From assembly GCA_964480565.1 (NCBI GenBank), contig CAYZSU010000005.1, positions 1 through 53,093 on the forward strand: a stretch of 53,093 nucleotides of DNA, in the 5' to 3' direction. Position 1 is the stretch's first letter; each line of letters begins with the position of its first letter. The position numbers and the translations under genes were made by a program. The DNA comes from CAYZSU01 sp964480565. GTDB taxonomy: Bacteria; UBA10199; 2-02-FULL-44-16; JAAZCA01. The notes beneath the pieces were generated by a model. That model worked only from the letters and a program-made list of their open reading frames with translations, did not search any database and was not told the DNA's origin. Below are positions 43,242 to 52,560 of the stretch, piece after piece.

Positions 43242-44204
43242 ATGAATCATTTTGATCCAACTGACTTTAAGAACCATCCACTCTTCAAACGTCTTGTTCA
43301 TATTATTCGCGATATTGCACCACATTTTGCAGAGCTGAAACAAAAAATAGAAAATAGTGATGAACTTCAACATATCATCGATGACATTACATTATTTGGA
43401 AAATCCATTTTAATATCACATCAAAATCTCTCCAAAGACAGGCATGAATACAATCCATCGCTCATTCACACACTAAGCCCTTTACAAGAATTTCTATTTC
43501 AAGATTATTTTGCGGTAAGTATTTATGGCCATCAAAACATCCCCCAGACAGGACCTGCTATCTTTATTGCTAATCATTCAGGCACACTGCCCTATGATGC
43601 ATCTATGCTACATATGGCATTCAAAAATCACTCCAAAGACTTCAATAATTTGCGATTTTTAACCCATGAATTTGCATTTAAACTTCCCTATATCGGAAAT
43701 ATTTTATCACAACTCGGCTGTGTGATCGCATCACCTGAAAATGCAATTTCTTTACTTGAACGCAATCATTTTTTAGTGACTTATCCCGAAGGATTGCGTG
43801 GTATTGGCAAACCATATGATGAACGCTATACGCTTCAACATTTTGGAAATCATGGATTTATCAAATTGGCATTGTTGACAAATGCACCCATTATTCCCAT
43901 TGCAATTATCGGCGCTGAAGAAATACATCCGCTCATTTGGCAATCCAAATGGTTGGCTAAATTCGCCAATGTACCGTTTATTCCATTCACATCCACATTT
44001 CCATGGCTAGGCCCATTGGGTGCATTGCCTTTACCCAGTAAATGGCACATTCAATTTGGCCGCCCCATTGATCTTCGTCAAAAATACAAACTTAAGCATG
44101 CATTATGCAATCAAACGATTGCAATTATCAGCAATCAAATCCATAAGAAGCTACAATTGATGATTCAGCGCAGACTTGCAAAACGCACATCCATTTGGTC
44201 ATAA
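43242..44204 (+). CDS. Lysophospholipid / glycerol-phosphate acyltransferase family protein
   Basis: The 320-residue product has the acyltransferase block I IANHSGTLPYDASML (N111, H112, D119), with a spacing seen in the NHSG-type subgroup. Block III is YPEGLRGIGKPYDERY near 185, and block IV is IIPIAIIGAEE. An alternative TTG start at 43206 is rejected because ATG 43242 begins at the family's usual length. These enzymes acylate lysophospholipids at the inner membrane. It is divergent from the riboswitch-controlled transporter. The acceptor is unknown. Confidence 0.78.
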   Translation: MNHFDPTDFKNHPLFKRLVHIIRDIAPHFAELKQKIENSDELQHIIDDITLFGKSILISHQNLSKDRHEYNPSLIHTLSPLQEFLFQDYFAVSIYGHQNIPQTGPAIFIANHSGTLPYDASMLHMAFKNHSKDFNNLRFLTHEFAFKLPYIGNILSQLGCVIASPENAISLLERNHFLVTYPEGLRGIGKPYDERYTLQHFGNHGFIKLALLTNAPIIPIAIIGAEEIHPLIWQSKWLAKFANVPFIPFTSTFPWLGPLGALPLPSKWHIQFGRPIDLRQKYKLKHALCNQTIAIISNQIHKKLQLMIQRRLAKRTSIWS

Positions 44205-44324
44205 TGCGAGTATTCAAAAATGAAATTGACAGTAAATGCATAGTTTTAAAACAGTCTTGTAATTTGCCATTGACTCATTCACTAATTCAAGTAAAACCAA
44301 TTCAAGTAAAATTGAGTACTATAA

Positions 44325-44368
44325 TGGAATAGTTGAAAACAGATATTTTTCAACACGCCCCTAATTGG
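44325..44368. repeat. Weak fragment of the dispersed repeat
   Basis: TAGTTGAAAACAGATATTTTTCAACACGCCCC resembles the right outer arm (CATTTTTGAACACCCCC) of the 2543 element and forms a small hairpin of its own (TTGAAAA and TTTTTCAA). It lies just before the small ORF at 44379. Confidence 0.4.
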
Positions 44369-44378
44369 AGTATATAAT

Positions 44379-44540
44379 ATGACCACTGACCAACTACTCA
44401 CCCGTCTCTCCTCTATTAAAGATACCATAAATACCAAAGAACACCCTATGCAAGAAGCCGCTACCATCAAAATGGCCATGTCAGATCTAATTGATATTAT
44501 AAAAGAAGTCATTGAATCCAAAAACAATACAAACCTATAA
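44379..44540 (+). CDS. Small 53-residue helical protein upstream of pgi
   Basis: This ORF of 53 codons has a TTGGAG ribosome binding site eight bases before its ATG, and its stop lies 22 bases before the pgi start. The sequence is amphipathic and probably all-helical (MTTDQLLTRLSSIKDTINTK, then MAMSDLIDIIKEVI). It matches no family that I know. The good ribosome binding site and spacing suggest it is translated with pgi. Confidence 0.5.
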   Translation: MTTDQLLTRLSSIKDTINTKEHPMQEAATIKMAMSDLIDIIKEVIESKNNTNL

Positions 44541-44562
44541 AGATTTTGAAAGGACCCCCCCC

Positions 44563-45873
44563 ATGCTTTCTATTAATTTAAAAAATTTATTTTCAGAGCA
44601 GGTAAATGATCATGGTATTACAACTGCTGAACAACATGATATTCAAAAGCAAGTTCCTCAGGCACACAATACATTCCAAAAATGGCGCCAAACTAAAGAC
44701 GCCCTATTTTATGATGTAATCAATGACCCTGCAATTATAGACGGCATCCCAGACGCAGCAAGTGCAGTTGCAAAAAACTTTAAAAATATCGTCATTTTAG
44801 GCATTGGTGGATCCTCACTGGGTCTTCGATGTACTGCACAAGCATTATTAACACCCTTTTGGAATTTACAACCACCCCAACAACGTAATAATAAACCACG
44901 ATTATTTGTTTGTGATAATATTGATCCAGATACATTTTCAAATCTATTGTCATTGTTAGATCCAAGCCAAACATGTTTTACTGTAATCAGTAAATCCGGA
45001 AAAACAACAGAAACAGCCGCACAATTCTTCATTGTACTCGAACATCTTAAACAGACATTGGGCAATGATTGGAAAAAACACCTTGTATTTATCACAGACC
45101 CACAAAACGGCGAATTGCGACCATTTGCCACAGAACATAATATTACTACATTTAGCATTCCACCCAAACTCGGTGGACGATTTTCTATATTGTCACCTGT
45201 TGGACTTTTTCCAGCAGCCTGTTTGGGCATAGATATTTCTGCAATGATTTCAGGTGCTAAACAAATGGCCGATAGATGTGCTCATGCAGACCTAGAAAAC
45301 AATCCAGGCTATGCCATCGGTGCATACCATCATCATTTTGATACAATAAAGAAAAAAAATATCAGCGTAATGATGCCATATTGTGATGCGTTAATGCTTG
45401 CCTCAGATTGGTATGTACAATTATGGGCAGAGAGTTTAGGTAAAAATGGTAAGGGTCAAACACCAGTAAAAGCACTTGGCGCGACAGATCAGCATTCGCA
45501 AGTACAGCTATATATGGAAGGACCCAATGATAAGGTATTTACTTTTTTATCCGTCGATGAATTTAATGCATCACCTTCGACAACATGTGTCACAACAGAT
45601 AATGCGAATTTCAGCTATATCCAAAACACCTCGCTTGGTACAATTTTACAAGCAGAGCAAAAAGCAACCTGCAATGCACTTACAAAAGAAAGCCGCCCAA
45701 ACTTAACCGTGTCATTTCCAAAAGTCGACGCCACCCATTTAGGTGAATTTTTTATGCTCTATGAAATAGCCACTGCCTTTGCAGGCGCGCTTTATAATTT
45801 TGATCCATTTACACAGCCTGGGGTTGAATTGGGTAAAAAGTTAACCAAAGAAATATTGCTATCATCCAAGTAA
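44563..45873 (+). CDS. pgi: Glucose-6-phosphate isomerase
   Basis: Pgi interconverts glucose-6-phosphate and fructose-6-phosphate in glycolysis and gluconeogenesis, which fits fba nearby. The 436-residue product has the SIS-fold motifs VILGIGGSSLGLR, TVISKSGKTTETA, the signature GGRFSILSPVGLFPAA, and QHSQVQLYMEGP near residue 310, plus the C-terminal QPGVELGKKL. The ATG at 44563 has GAAAGGA upstream at normal spacing; the longer frame from a TTG at 44512 is rejected. The length is that of the short bacterial form. Confidence 0.94.
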   Translation: MLSINLKNLFSEQVNDHGITTAEQHDIQKQVPQAHNTFQKWRQTKDALFYDVINDPAIIDGIPDAASAVAKNFKNIVILGIGGSSLGLRCTAQALLTPFWNLQPPQQRNNKPRLFVCDNIDPDTFSNLLSLLDPSQTCFTVISKSGKTTETAAQFFIVLEHLKQTLGNDWKKHLVFITDPQNGELRPFATEHNITTFSIPPKLGGRFSILSPVGLFPAACLGIDISAMISGAKQMADRCAHADLENNPGYAIGAYHHHFDTIKKKNISVMMPYCDALMLASDWYVQLWAESLGKNGKGQTPVKALGATDQHSQVQLYMEGPNDKVFTFLSVDEFNASPSTTCVTTDNANFSYIQNTSLGTILQAEQKATCNALTKESRPNLTVSFPKVDATHLGEFFMLYEIATAFAGALYNFDPFTQPGVELGKKLTKEILLSSK

Positions 45874-45948
45874 CATATTTCCCAATTATTATTATATTTT
45901 CTTCACTATTCTATGGATATTTTACAATAAAATCTTTATAGTCGATGT

Positions 45949-45968
45949 TAAGTTTAAATAAAAACTTA
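45949..45968. promoter_or_regulatory. Inverted repeat in the leader of the chemotaxis operon
   Basis: TAAGTTT and AAACTTA with a six-base spacer form a perfect 20-base palindrome 61 bases before the PilZ gene, in the AT-rich stretch that should contain the promoter. It could be an operator or part of a transcript hairpin; I cannot tell which. Confidence 0.3.
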
Positions 45969-46028
45969 GCGAAATTATTTGATATATGTTGATTATTTTT
46001 TAAATATTATAAGAAAAAGGACATAGTT

Positions 46029-46451
46029 ATGCTATCCTCAATACAAATATCGAATGATAGGCGTTATAATCAACGAATTTCTTTTGACGGCAATGTCACT
46101 TATAGCCCCATGCCATACACTGAATTATGGAAACAATATCAATCCCCTCAAAAAAGCTCTATTATCAATATTAGCGCATCCGGCTTATTATTTAAAAGCA
46201 ATCACGATTTCCCTGAAGACAGCTTAATTAAAGTTAAGCTCCATATTCCAGAATGGCAAAAATATTGGCACACTCACTTTGCAACATTATCTGACACGGA
46301 TAGGAATTTACCCATTACAGCTATTGCAAAAATCATTCGAAAACAATGTCAATATCCAGACCATTATAATATTGCCGCATCCTTTGTCAGTATTGATGAA
46401 GGACATCAGCTTGCAATTAAACAGTGGATTACATCAGAAATATTACAGTAA
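46029..46451 (+). CDS. PilZ-domain c-di-GMP-binding protein
   Basis: The 140-residue single-domain protein has the two PilZ ligand motifs: R-x3-R as RYNQR (R12, R16) near the N-terminus, and NISASG at 47-52 in place of the usual D/N-x-S-x2-G. Such proteins couple cyclic-di-GMP levels to motility or pilus activity. It heads the chemotaxis gene set, 11 bases before the first cheW, so signal input from c-di-GMP to this pathway is a reasonable inference. AAAAAGGA precedes the ATG. Confidence 0.82.
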   Translation: MLSSIQISNDRRYNQRISFDGNVTYSPMPYTELWKQYQSPQKSSIINISASGLLFKSNHDFPEDSLIKVKLHIPEWQKYWHTHFATLSDTDRNLPITAIAKIIRKQCQYPDHYNIAASFVSIDEGHQLAIKQWITSEILQ

Positions 46452-46461
46452 AGGGCTCGCC

Positions 46462-46926
46462 ATGAATCCAAATGAATCCTTTAAACAACTGGTTTGTTTT
46501 AAACTTTCTAATGAAGAATATGCAATTCCCATTCATATTGCACAAGAAATTGTTAAAACAGTAGATACCACACCTATTCCACAAGTTCCAGATTATGTAT
46601 GCGGCGTTGTTAACATTCGCGGAAATGTTGTCCCTGTATTTGATCTTAGAACTTTATTTTCTCTACCCAAAACAAATGGTGATGCCAAACAATCACGCAT
46701 TTTAGTTATCAATTTAGATGGCGTTATTTCCAGTTTTCTCGTGGATCAAATATTGGATAATATCAAGCTCAGCACATCAGAGATTGACCCACCTCCTTCA
46801 ATTAATATGTCAATCAATCGTGACTGTATCCTTGGTATTGGAAAATTTAATAAACGCATGATTACAATCATTAACTATGACACTGTCCATAATGTCATTA
46901 TGAATGGTATGGCGAGTATGCACTAA
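46462..46926 (+). CDS. cheW: CheW-like coupling protein (first copy)
   Basis: CheW links chemoreceptors to the kinase CheA. The 154-residue protein is a single CheW domain: VCFKLSNEEYAIPIHIAQEIV, then CGVVNIRGNVVPVFDLRTLF, and FLVDQILDNIKL. Start ATG 46462 with AAGGG; the frame continues upstream to 46279 but overlaps the PilZ gene, so the shorter start is taken. A second copy follows. Confidence 0.88.
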   Translation: MNPNESFKQLVCFKLSNEEYAIPIHIAQEIVKTVDTTPIPQVPDYVCGVVNIRGNVVPVFDLRTLFSLPKTNGDAKQSRILVINLDGVISSFLVDQILDNIKLSTSEIDPPPSINMSINRDCILGIGKFNKRMITIINYDTVHNVIMNGMASMH

Positions 46927-47017
46927 TAAACTGCTCCTATAATGCCGAGCTGAAGAAATCACAGTATAATTTAAATAATCATTTTTAGGCAATATAACTA
47001 AATTACTTGGGGGAGTA

Positions 47018-47482
47018 ATGACAAGAATTGATCACAATAAACTTGTACGTTTTAATATTAATAATGATGCTTTTGCATTGCCAATTGATGATGTTAAAGA
47101 AATCATTCGGCCAATTAATATTGTCAACTTACCTCAATCACCTAGTTTTATTATTGGTGTTATTAATCTTCGCGGCACCATCATTCCCATAGTATCACTT
47201 GCATTGCGATTAGGCATTTCTGATGACAATTCGAATATAAATAATAAACGCATATTAATTGTTGAACGCCCTAATTTAACTGTTGGTTTTTTTGTCGATA
47301 CCGTCACAGATGTTATGACAACAGTTCAAAGCCATTATGAAGATATTCCTAATATTGCAAGAGAGAATTATAATCAAAATTTAGTTCGCAATATTATTAA
47401 ACTCGATCAAGAAATTGTTATTGTCCTGGATTTAAATGCATTTTTCACTGGAGAAGATGCTGAACAATTAATGGCAATATAA
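47018..47482 (+). CDS. cheW: CheW-like coupling protein (second copy)
   Basis: The 154-residue single CheW domain has the motifs VRFNINNDAFALPIDDVKEI, GVINLRGTIIPIVSLALRLG and FFVDTVTDVMTTV. It has a very strong GGGGGAG ribosome binding site. It differs clearly from the first copy, so the two may join different receptors or form CheW-only rings. Confidence 0.9.
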   Translation: MTRIDHNKLVRFNINNDAFALPIDDVKEIIRPINIVNLPQSPSFIIGVINLRGTIIPIVSLALRLGISDDNSNINNKRILIVERPNLTVGFFVDTVTDVMTTVQSHYEDIPNIARENYNQNLVRNIIKLDQEIVIVLDLNAFFTGEDAEQLMAI

Positions 47483-47503
47483 AAGTAACTATAAGGAATA
47501 TCA

Positions 47504-48313
47504 ATGCATTCGCTCAAAATACTGGATCAAGAATTTGAAAGTTTAAAAAAAATTATTTATACACACTCAGGCATAAATTTAAAACCTACAAAAAAAACAT
47601 TACTTATTTCTAGATTACGGGCCAGATTAATTGAATTAAATATAGTCACATTTACTGATTATATCAACTATATCCATGCCCATCAACGCACAGAGCTTCA
47701 ATACTTAATTAATGCTGTTAGCACCAATGAAACTTATTTTATGCGGCATAATGCACATTTTGACTATCTCAAAAAAAGTGCTTTTCCAGATTTCATGAAA
47801 TACTTCCCATCACAAAAATGCCGGATTTGGTCCGCTGCATCCTCAACAGGCGAAGAAGCTTATTCACTAGCAATTACATGCAGTGAATATAAAAAATTAC
47901 ATCCTAATTTTTCATTTGAAATTACCGCAAGTGATATCAATACTGACATTATCAACACTGCTCGAAATGCTTTATTTTCTCAACACAGTTTAAAACGACT
48001 TTCTGATCGACAACTAAAAATTTACTTTAAAGCGGAAGGTAGTCATTTTCGTTTATACCCTGAAATTTCAAATATGGTTCAGTTCAAACAACACAACCTG
48101 CTTAACCCTGTCACCATGGGGTCATTTCATATTATTTTTCTTCGAAATGTACTTATTTATTTTGATTCTAAATCAAAACAAAAAGTCCATGATAACATAA
48201 CAAATAGCTTAACACCCAATAGCCATTTATTTATTAGTTTATCTGAAAGCTTATATGATATAAATACATCACTTAAGCTAATAAGCACTGGAATTTTCAA
48301 GAAAGAATCATAA
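47504..48313 (+). CDS. cheR: Chemoreceptor methyltransferase CheR
   Basis: CheR methylates glutamates of chemoreceptors using SAM. The 269-residue protein has the CheR N-terminal helical domain with SRLRARLIELN and NETYFMRHNAHFDYL, then the SAM-binding RIWSAASSTGEEAYSLAI, the acidic motif EITASDINTDII, and FHIIFLRNVLIYFD. The C-terminal tail is short. No tetratricopeptide or pentapeptide docking motif is visible. Confidence 0.93.
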   Translation: MHSLKILDQEFESLKKIIYTHSGINLKPTKKTLLISRLRARLIELNIVTFTDYINYIHAHQRTELQYLINAVSTNETYFMRHNAHFDYLKKSAFPDFMKYFPSQKCRIWSAASSTGEEAYSLAITCSEYKKLHPNFSFEITASDINTDIINTARNALFSQHSLKRLSDRQLKIYFKAEGSHFRLYPEISNMVQFKQHNLLNPVTMGSFHIIFLRNVLIYFDSKSKQKVHDNITNSLTPNSHLFISLSESLYDINTSLKLISTGIFKKES

Positions 48314-48319
48314 TCGATT

Positions 48320-49411
48320 ATGCAAATTAAACAAAAAACACGTATCATTCTTGCTGATGATTCTGCCTTACTCAAACAAGTATTGCGTAATATTTTGGAA
48401 CAAAGCAATATGATCGAAGTTATTGCGGATGCAGCCAATGGGAAAGAAGCCATTGACTTAGTGAAAAAACTGAATCCTGATGTATTGATACTTGACTGTG
48501 AAATGCCCCTAATGAATGGGCTCAACACGCTTCAAAACATCATGAAAGATCACCCGCTTCCTGTTTTTATGTTTAGCTCATTAACTCGTGAAGGCACAGA
48601 CATCACATTAAAAGCATTAGAGCTTGGCGCTGTTGATTTTTTCGTTAAACCAGTGAATGGCCCAAAGGGCTTACAGGACATCTCTCATGAACTGATTTCA
48701 AAAATACGCCATGCACATATCAACTGGCATTTAATGCGATTACAATCAAAGCTAAAAGAAACAACTAATCAACATCAAAAGAGCAATACTTCTACATCAC
48801 CACACAATACCCGTTCACAAATAACAATCAATAGTCCTTATAATTTAATTGCTATTGCCTCATCCACCGGAGGCGTTCAAGCTGCTAATTATTTAGTCCA
48901 GAAATTTGACTTTATGATTCCACCCATTGTTTGGGTGCAGCATATGCCAGACTCATTTACAACAGGATTTGCCAATCGGCTCAACACATTATCGCCGTTA
49001 ACAATTTTAGAAGCCCAGAACAATATGCATCTTGAAGCTAATCACTGTTATATTGCACCAGGAAATAATCACATGCGCATTATCTTCAAAGATGGGCAAT
49101 ACCTTACATCTATTTCAGGAACAGAAAAAATATCCGGGCATTGCCCATCATGTGATGCATTATTTTCATCTATTGCAGAAATTAATGCCCGACGAACTAT
49201 TGGCATTATTTTAACAGGCATGGGTTCAGACGGTGCCAAAGGGTTATCACAACTTCAAAAAAATGGCGCTTATACAATCGGACAAAGCGAAGCGAGCTGT
49301 GCAGTCTATGGTATGCCTAAAGCAGCTAATAAACTAGGCGCTTTAAAAAAAGAACTCGCATTGAATGATATTCCGGGTATAATAAAGCAACTAATACACA
49401 ATAAGGATTAA
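48320..49411 (+). CDS. cheB: Receptor methylesterase / response regulator CheB
   Basis: The 363-residue protein has a receiver domain (about 8-125) with phospho-acceptor D59 in LILDCEMP and an acidic pair in LADDS. After a linker rich in Gln and Ser comes the esterase domain with catalytic S182 in ASSTGG, H208 in VQHMP and D304 in GMGSDG. It removes methyl groups from receptors and may also deamidate. It follows cheR by six bases, as is usual. Confidence 0.93.
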   Translation: MQIKQKTRIILADDSALLKQVLRNILEQSNMIEVIADAANGKEAIDLVKKLNPDVLILDCEMPLMNGLNTLQNIMKDHPLPVFMFSSLTREGTDITLKALELGAVDFFVKPVNGPKGLQDISHELISKIRHAHINWHLMRLQSKLKETTNQHQKSNTSTSPHNTRSQITINSPYNLIAIASSTGGVQAANYLVQKFDFMIPPIVWVQHMPDSFTTGFANRLNTLSPLTILEAQNNMHLEANHCYIAPGNNHMRIIFKDGQYLTSISGTEKISGHCPSCDALFSSIAEINARRTIGIILTGMGSDGAKGLSQLQKNGAYTIGQSEASCAVYGMPKAANKLGALKKELALNDIPGIIKQLIHNKD

Positions 49412-49413
49412 TC

Positions 49414-52062
49414 ATGTCACAGATAAATAATAATGATATGAATGATATTGTTTTAGATATCGATGATGAAATGTTGGGCGAATATTTATCAGAAAATGAA
49501 GAATTATTAAAAGACTTTAATGAAAATTTATTAATTGCTGAAACTGAATATAAAAAGACTCCAACTGTAAGTAAAGATATCATCAGTGCATTATTTCGTG
49601 CAATGCATACAATCAAAGGAAGTTCTTCTTTCTTAGATTGTAAAAAAATCACCGCTATATCTCATGAGATGGAAACATTGCTTCAAGACATTCGTGAAGA
49701 TACAATGAGTTTCACCCATGAAGCCTTTGATATTTTGTTTGAATCAGCTGATATTTTACATAATCTCTTTGATTCCCTTAGAGAAAGTAGAATAGAAAAA
49801 GGTGATATTTCAAACATCATTGATAAAATCAACCACTATAAGAGCAATCATGACTTGGCTGCTCAAGACAACAGTGAGTCCATTGCACTTTCTGAAAAAT
49901 ACATTATTCCATTTATAGAAGAAACACAGGAATTACTTAATTCAATTGAACAGATGTTGCTTGAAATTGAAAAAGAAAATAATCAGATTAAACCCGATGC
50001 ACTTCAAGAGCTATTTCGAATTGCCCATACGATCAAAGGAAATGCAGGCATATTTGGCATCACGCCTATTCATCAAATCATGCATGAAATTGAACATATT
50101 TTCAATTTCTTCCGTGAAACTTACGCCGATAAAACCTGCTCAATTACTTCCGAGGCATTATCTGCAATGATTAATGGTTGTGATGAGGTAAAAGCATGCA
50201 TTGACAATATAAGGGATAATACAGATGAGCAAAGGGATATCACACCTATTCTAACAGATTTAAAAAATATTGCGATAGCGCTCAATAGCACTCGATCGCA
50301 ACCAAATACATCGCAAACATCCTCAGAAGTATCATTAAATGAAAACATGGCTTTATCCCAAACAAACTACACGATATCACTGACAATTGATTCATTTATT
50401 GACATGAAAAGTGCAAAAACAATGTTACTTTATGAGCGATTATCATCTATTTGCTCAAATATTTCCATCGAACCCAGCATTGAAAATATTCCAGATAATA
50501 CACAAACCCCCTTAACCATTACTATTCACTGTTTCTGTCAACATGAGCAAGCAGACATTGAAAATTTAATTAATTTAGATGGTATTATTGTGGAGTCATT
50601 ACAATACAATGAACCCACTCCTGCAAAAAGCACACAGAAGAAAAATTCCGCAATAAGCACAGATCCCAAACAAGTTGAACAATCCACTATTCGTGTGGAT
50701 TCAAAAAAATTAGATGCATTGATGAACCTATCCGGAGAACTGGTTCTTAAACGCTCCCAAGTATCACGATTAGTGAATTTATTTAATAAATTCACACTTA
50801 CACAAAGTGAGTTTAACCACACATTAGGAAATAGCATTAAGTTACTTAATCGTATGCAACGCAATATCACTAAATCCACGGATAGTACTAACCCAACCTA
50901 CTTACGTTCAATCATAGATAATATCTTAAAACTAGTACACCCCATCACAACAAATATTGAAGAAACAACAGCATTTTTCAAAAACAATGAATTGTCCAAT
51001 TATATCCGATCACTCGACGAAGTCGTTGGCGTACTTGGAAAAATTACATCGGACATTCAATCCACTGTCATGCAAACTCGTATGGTACAGATCAAGGGAT
51101 TGTTCTCTCGATATAAACGTGTTGTTCGGGATGTATCCAAAGAACTTGGAAAGGATATTCTTCTAATAATGGAAGGTGAAGAAACAGAACTCGATAGAAA
51201 AGTCATTGAAAGTTTAAGTAATCCATTAACACATATGATCCGAAATGCCATTGATCATGGCATTGATAGCAAAGAAGAACGACTTAAACGTAATAAAAAA
51301 GAACAAGGCACAGTAACACTTCGTGCATCCCATTTAGGAAATAATATTTCTATACAAGTAATCGATGATGGTCGCGGAATTAACCCTGAAACTATTGCTC
51401 AAAATGCAATTGACAAAGGCATTATCGATATAGACACTGCGTCACGCCTAACTGAAGAAGAAAAATTTAACATTATGTTTTTACCCGGGTTTAGCACTGC
51501 CAAAGAGGTCACTGATATATCAGGTAGAGGTGTGGGCATGGATGTTGTTAAAAATGAAATTTCATCCATCAATGGCACTGTTGAGATTCACTCCAAAATC
51601 AATCATGGCACCACATTTACTATAAAAATACCACTTACTTTAGCAATTATCCAAGCATTACTCATATCCATTGATGGCCAAATATTAGCCATCCCTGTTG
51701 ATAATATTACTGAAGTAGTCAATCTACCAAAACAGGATGTTTTTTCTATCGATAATATCCCAACAATTAAATTGCGCAACCATGCACTTAGCTTAATTGA
51801 ACTCCATGATATCATCGGGCTAAAAAGCAAATGTGTGGATAATCGTGACGATTGTAATGTTGTTGTCATCTCAGATGGTAAAAATAATATTGGTGTTTGT
51901 GTTGATGAGTTATTGCTGGAAGAAGAGGTGGTTATCAAGTCATTGCCCATTCATTTTCAACACTTAAAAGGTATTTCTGGTGCAACAATACTTGGTGATG
52001 GCGATATTGCATTAATCATTGATCCTGTAACAATCTTAGATTCATCAAGAAATTACCAGTGA
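49414..52062 (+). CDS. cheA: Chemotaxis histidine kinase CheA with two Hpt domains
   Basis: The 882-residue kinase has two histidine phosphotransfer domains: HTIKGSSSFL with H65 and HTIKGNAGIF with H205. A middle region without a recognised domain (about 290-420) may be a divergent P2. The dimerisation domain starts with RVDSKKLDALMNLSGEL. The ATPase has NPLTHMIRNAIDHGID, IDDGRGI and GRGVGMDVVKNEI. A CheW-like domain closes the protein (about 745-880). Start ATG 49414 is three bases after the cheB stop. A CheY gene is absent from the window; the REC of CheB is the only receiver seen. Confidence 0.94.
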   Translation: MSQINNNDMNDIVLDIDDEMLGEYLSENEELLKDFNENLLIAETEYKKTPTVSKDIISALFRAMHTIKGSSSFLDCKKITAISHEMETLLQDIREDTMSFTHEAFDILFESADILHNLFDSLRESRIEKGDISNIIDKINHYKSNHDLAAQDNSESIALSEKYIIPFIEETQELLNSIEQMLLEIEKENNQIKPDALQELFRIAHTIKGNAGIFGITPIHQIMHEIEHIFNFFRETYADKTCSITSEALSAMINGCDEVKACIDNIRDNTDEQRDITPILTDLKNIAIALNSTRSQPNTSQTSSEVSLNENMALSQTNYTISLTIDSFIDMKSAKTMLLYERLSSICSNISIEPSIENIPDNTQTPLTITIHCFCQHEQADIENLINLDGIIVESLQYNEPTPAKSTQKKNSAISTDPKQVEQSTIRVDSKKLDALMNLSGELVLKRSQVSRLVNLFNKFTLTQSEFNHTLGNSIKLLNRMQRNITKSTDSTNPTYLRSIIDNILKLVHPITTNIEETTAFFKNNELSNYIRSLDEVVGVLGKITSDIQSTVMQTRMVQIKGLFSRYKRVVRDVSKELGKDILLIMEGEETELDRKVIESLSNPLTHMIRNAIDHGIDSKEERLKRNKKEQGTVTLRASHLGNNISIQVIDDGRGINPETIAQNAIDKGIIDIDTASRLTEEEKFNIMFLPGFSTAKEVTDISGRGVGMDVVKNEISSINGTVEIHSKINHGTTFTIKIPLTLAIIQALLISIDGQILAIPVDNITEVVNLPKQDVFSIDNIPTIKLRNHALSLIELHDIIGLKSKCVDNRDDCNVVVISDGKNNIGVCVDELLLEEEVVIKSLPIHFQHLKGISGATILGDGDIALIIDPVTILDSSRNYQ

Positions 52063-52068
52063 GGCGGC

Positions 52069-52560
52069 ATGACTAACACTTTTGAAAATATAATTACTGT
52101 AGGTGTCGGTGATTTTGCTATTGGCAAATCACCCAATATGATTCGCACAAATTTGGGATCTTGTATTGGTATTTGTCTATTTTCACCATTGCGAAAAGTA
52201 GGTGGTTTGTTTCATGCATTACTTCCAGATTCATCATGCAATAGATCATCACAAGAATTACAACCTAAAAAATATGTCGACACAGGGTTTCAGCTATTAT
52301 TTGAATCACTGAAACAAGAATTTTTTGTTGAAAAGAGTTTATTACAAGCAAAGATTTTTGGAGGCGCATCTGTAATAAGGTCCTCTACCGTTAGTGTTGG
52401 ACAAGATAATATTAAGGCCACTCATTCTATTTTAAAAGAATACAATATCCCTATTATTGCTGAAAAAACAGGTGGTACTAAAGGCTATGCAATTGACTTT
52501 AAATTAGATACAGGAACCATCATTTGTCGGCAATTCGGCGAAAAAGAAGTGGAGTTATAA
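52069..52560 (+). CDS. cheD: Chemoreceptor glutamine deamidase CheD
   Basis: The 163-residue protein has the CheD catalytic residues C32 in NLGSCIGICLF and H49 in GGLFHALLP, plus KIFGGASVI and TGGTKGYAIDFKLDTG. CheD deamidates receptor glutamines and binds CheC, and here a CheC-like gene follows directly. AGGCGGC precedes the ATG. Confidence 0.93.
   Translation: MTNTFENIITVGVGDFAIGKSPNMIRTNLGSCIGICLFSPLRKVGGLFHALLPDSSCNRSSQELQPKKYVDTGFQLLFESLKQEFFVEKSLLQAKIFGGASVIRSSTVSVGQDNIKATHSILKEYNIPIIAEKTGGTKGYAIDFKLDTGTIICRQFGEKEVEL

Noticed and set aside
43119..43373. A minus-strand frame overlapping the acyltransferase start and the promoter region of the riboswitch
   Set aside because: It is antisense to a recognised gene and lies where the riboswitch promoter must be.
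44709..45230. A 173-residue frame antisense to pgi
   Set aside because: pgi motifs on the plus strand are clear; the antisense frame has no ribosome binding site or family features.
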